Source: Bradyrhizobiaceae bacterium
GTDB lineage: Bacteria > Pseudomonadota > Alphaproteobacteria > Rhizobiales > Hyphomicrobiaceae
Direction: 5' to 3'
Assembly (NCBI GenBank): GCA_947475855.1
Contig: CANJPN010000124.1
Coordinates: forward strand, 1-13,303
Length of the DNA stretch: 13,303 nt
The notes beneath the pieces are model-generated. The model saw only the letters and a list, made by a program, of their open reading frames with translations. It did not search any database and had not been told where the DNA came from. Both the position numbers and the translations under genes were made by a program. Within the stretch, counting starts at the first letter, position 1; each line of letters begins with the position of its first letter. Of the stretch, positions 13,242-13,303 are shown piece after piece.

Positions 13242-13303
13242 GGTCATGGTCCGAATCACAGATGGCTCGGGTTTGCGACAACCAAGCAAATCCGGACACG
13301 GAC

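Larger units (their letters stand above)
12427..13299 (-). pseudogene. Second tyrosine recombinase, catalytic half intact, N-terminus degenerate or cut
   Basis: The frame is open to the window edge (a GTG at 13299 is possible, but the true start may be outside). Residues counted from there: about 70-290 match the C-terminal half of a site-specific recombinase distinct from the one at 10648-11801. Landmarks are SSADLQALGIDLM (71-83), the box-I equivalent IACRPWRKGVF with R116, VIPTKLVPFLETYLNQHR (154-171), ALWINEKGRPMT (184-195), HTVR (H218, R221), LGHAEYSTSENSY (H245, Y255) and a basic tail. All C-terminal catalytic residues are present. Residues 1-69 have no recombinase character and coincide with strong DNA hairpins, suggesting a truncation, frameshift or insertion there. 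A competing minus-strand frame (12912-13289) covers the same stretch, so the correct frame upstream of about 13092 is uncertain. Confidence 0.7.

Noticed and set aside
12065..13303. Right attachment repeat (copy of the tRNA tail)
   Set aside because: Scanned for GGTTCGATTCC-like sequence and the GGCTCCACCA end. None is present.
1..13303. CRISPR array, restriction-modification or toxin-antitoxin genes
   Set aside because: No regularly spaced repeats, and no open frame with motifs of these systems, were found on either strand.

Overview
The window is high-GC DNA typical of an alphaproteobacterium, most likely Hyphomicrobiales (the Bradyrhizobium / Rhodopseudomonas / Xanthobacteraceae neighbourhood). 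The reasons are the gene types (orphan Bug-type solute-binding protein, Tat-exported amidohydrolase and MmgE/PrpD protein, sigma-54 response regulator beside a large YcbB-type L,D-transpeptidase) and a GGCGGGTTA...TAACCCGCC palindrome of a kind I associate with this group. No species can be named from the sequence alone.

Layout. (1) Positions 1-6025 hold a catabolic-looking cluster: a 5'-truncated amidohydrolase, a second amidohydrolase with a twin-arginine signal, a two-helix membrane protein with a TIR-like C-terminal domain, a minus-strand MmgE/PrpD-family protein that also has a twin-arginine signal, and a divergently transcribed Bug/TctC solute-binding protein. At least three of these products are predicted to be exported, so the group could form a periplasmic uptake and conversion module. 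Its substrate cannot be read from the sequence. (2) Positions 6028-10492 hold a small secreted cysteine-containing protein (minus strand), a sigma-54-dependent response regulator, and an L,D-transpeptidase that cross-links peptidoglycan. The last two are co-oriented. (3) At 10602-10677 lies a complete tRNA-Ala(CGC) with a good promoter. Immediately behind it is the left end of an integrated element: a tyrosine recombinase gene (minus strand) whose stop codon falls inside the tRNA gene and whose frame is broken by one missing base, and an overlapping small HTH/excisionase-like gene with a recognisable promoter. A 362-bp non-coding control region follows, then a second, different tyrosine recombinase whose N-terminal part looks degenerate and is riddled with hairpins, including a perfect 15-bp inverted repeat. 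The window ends inside this element, so its cargo and right attachment site are not visible.

Most unusual points: the tRNA/integrase overlap with a frameshifted (probably immobilised) integrase; the structured 13092-13241 segment upstream of the second recombinase; the TIR-like membrane protein between metabolic genes; and the predicted Tat export of a normally cytoplasmic enzyme family (MmgE/PrpD). I saw no CRISPR array, rRNA, complete IS element or recognisable defence operon.
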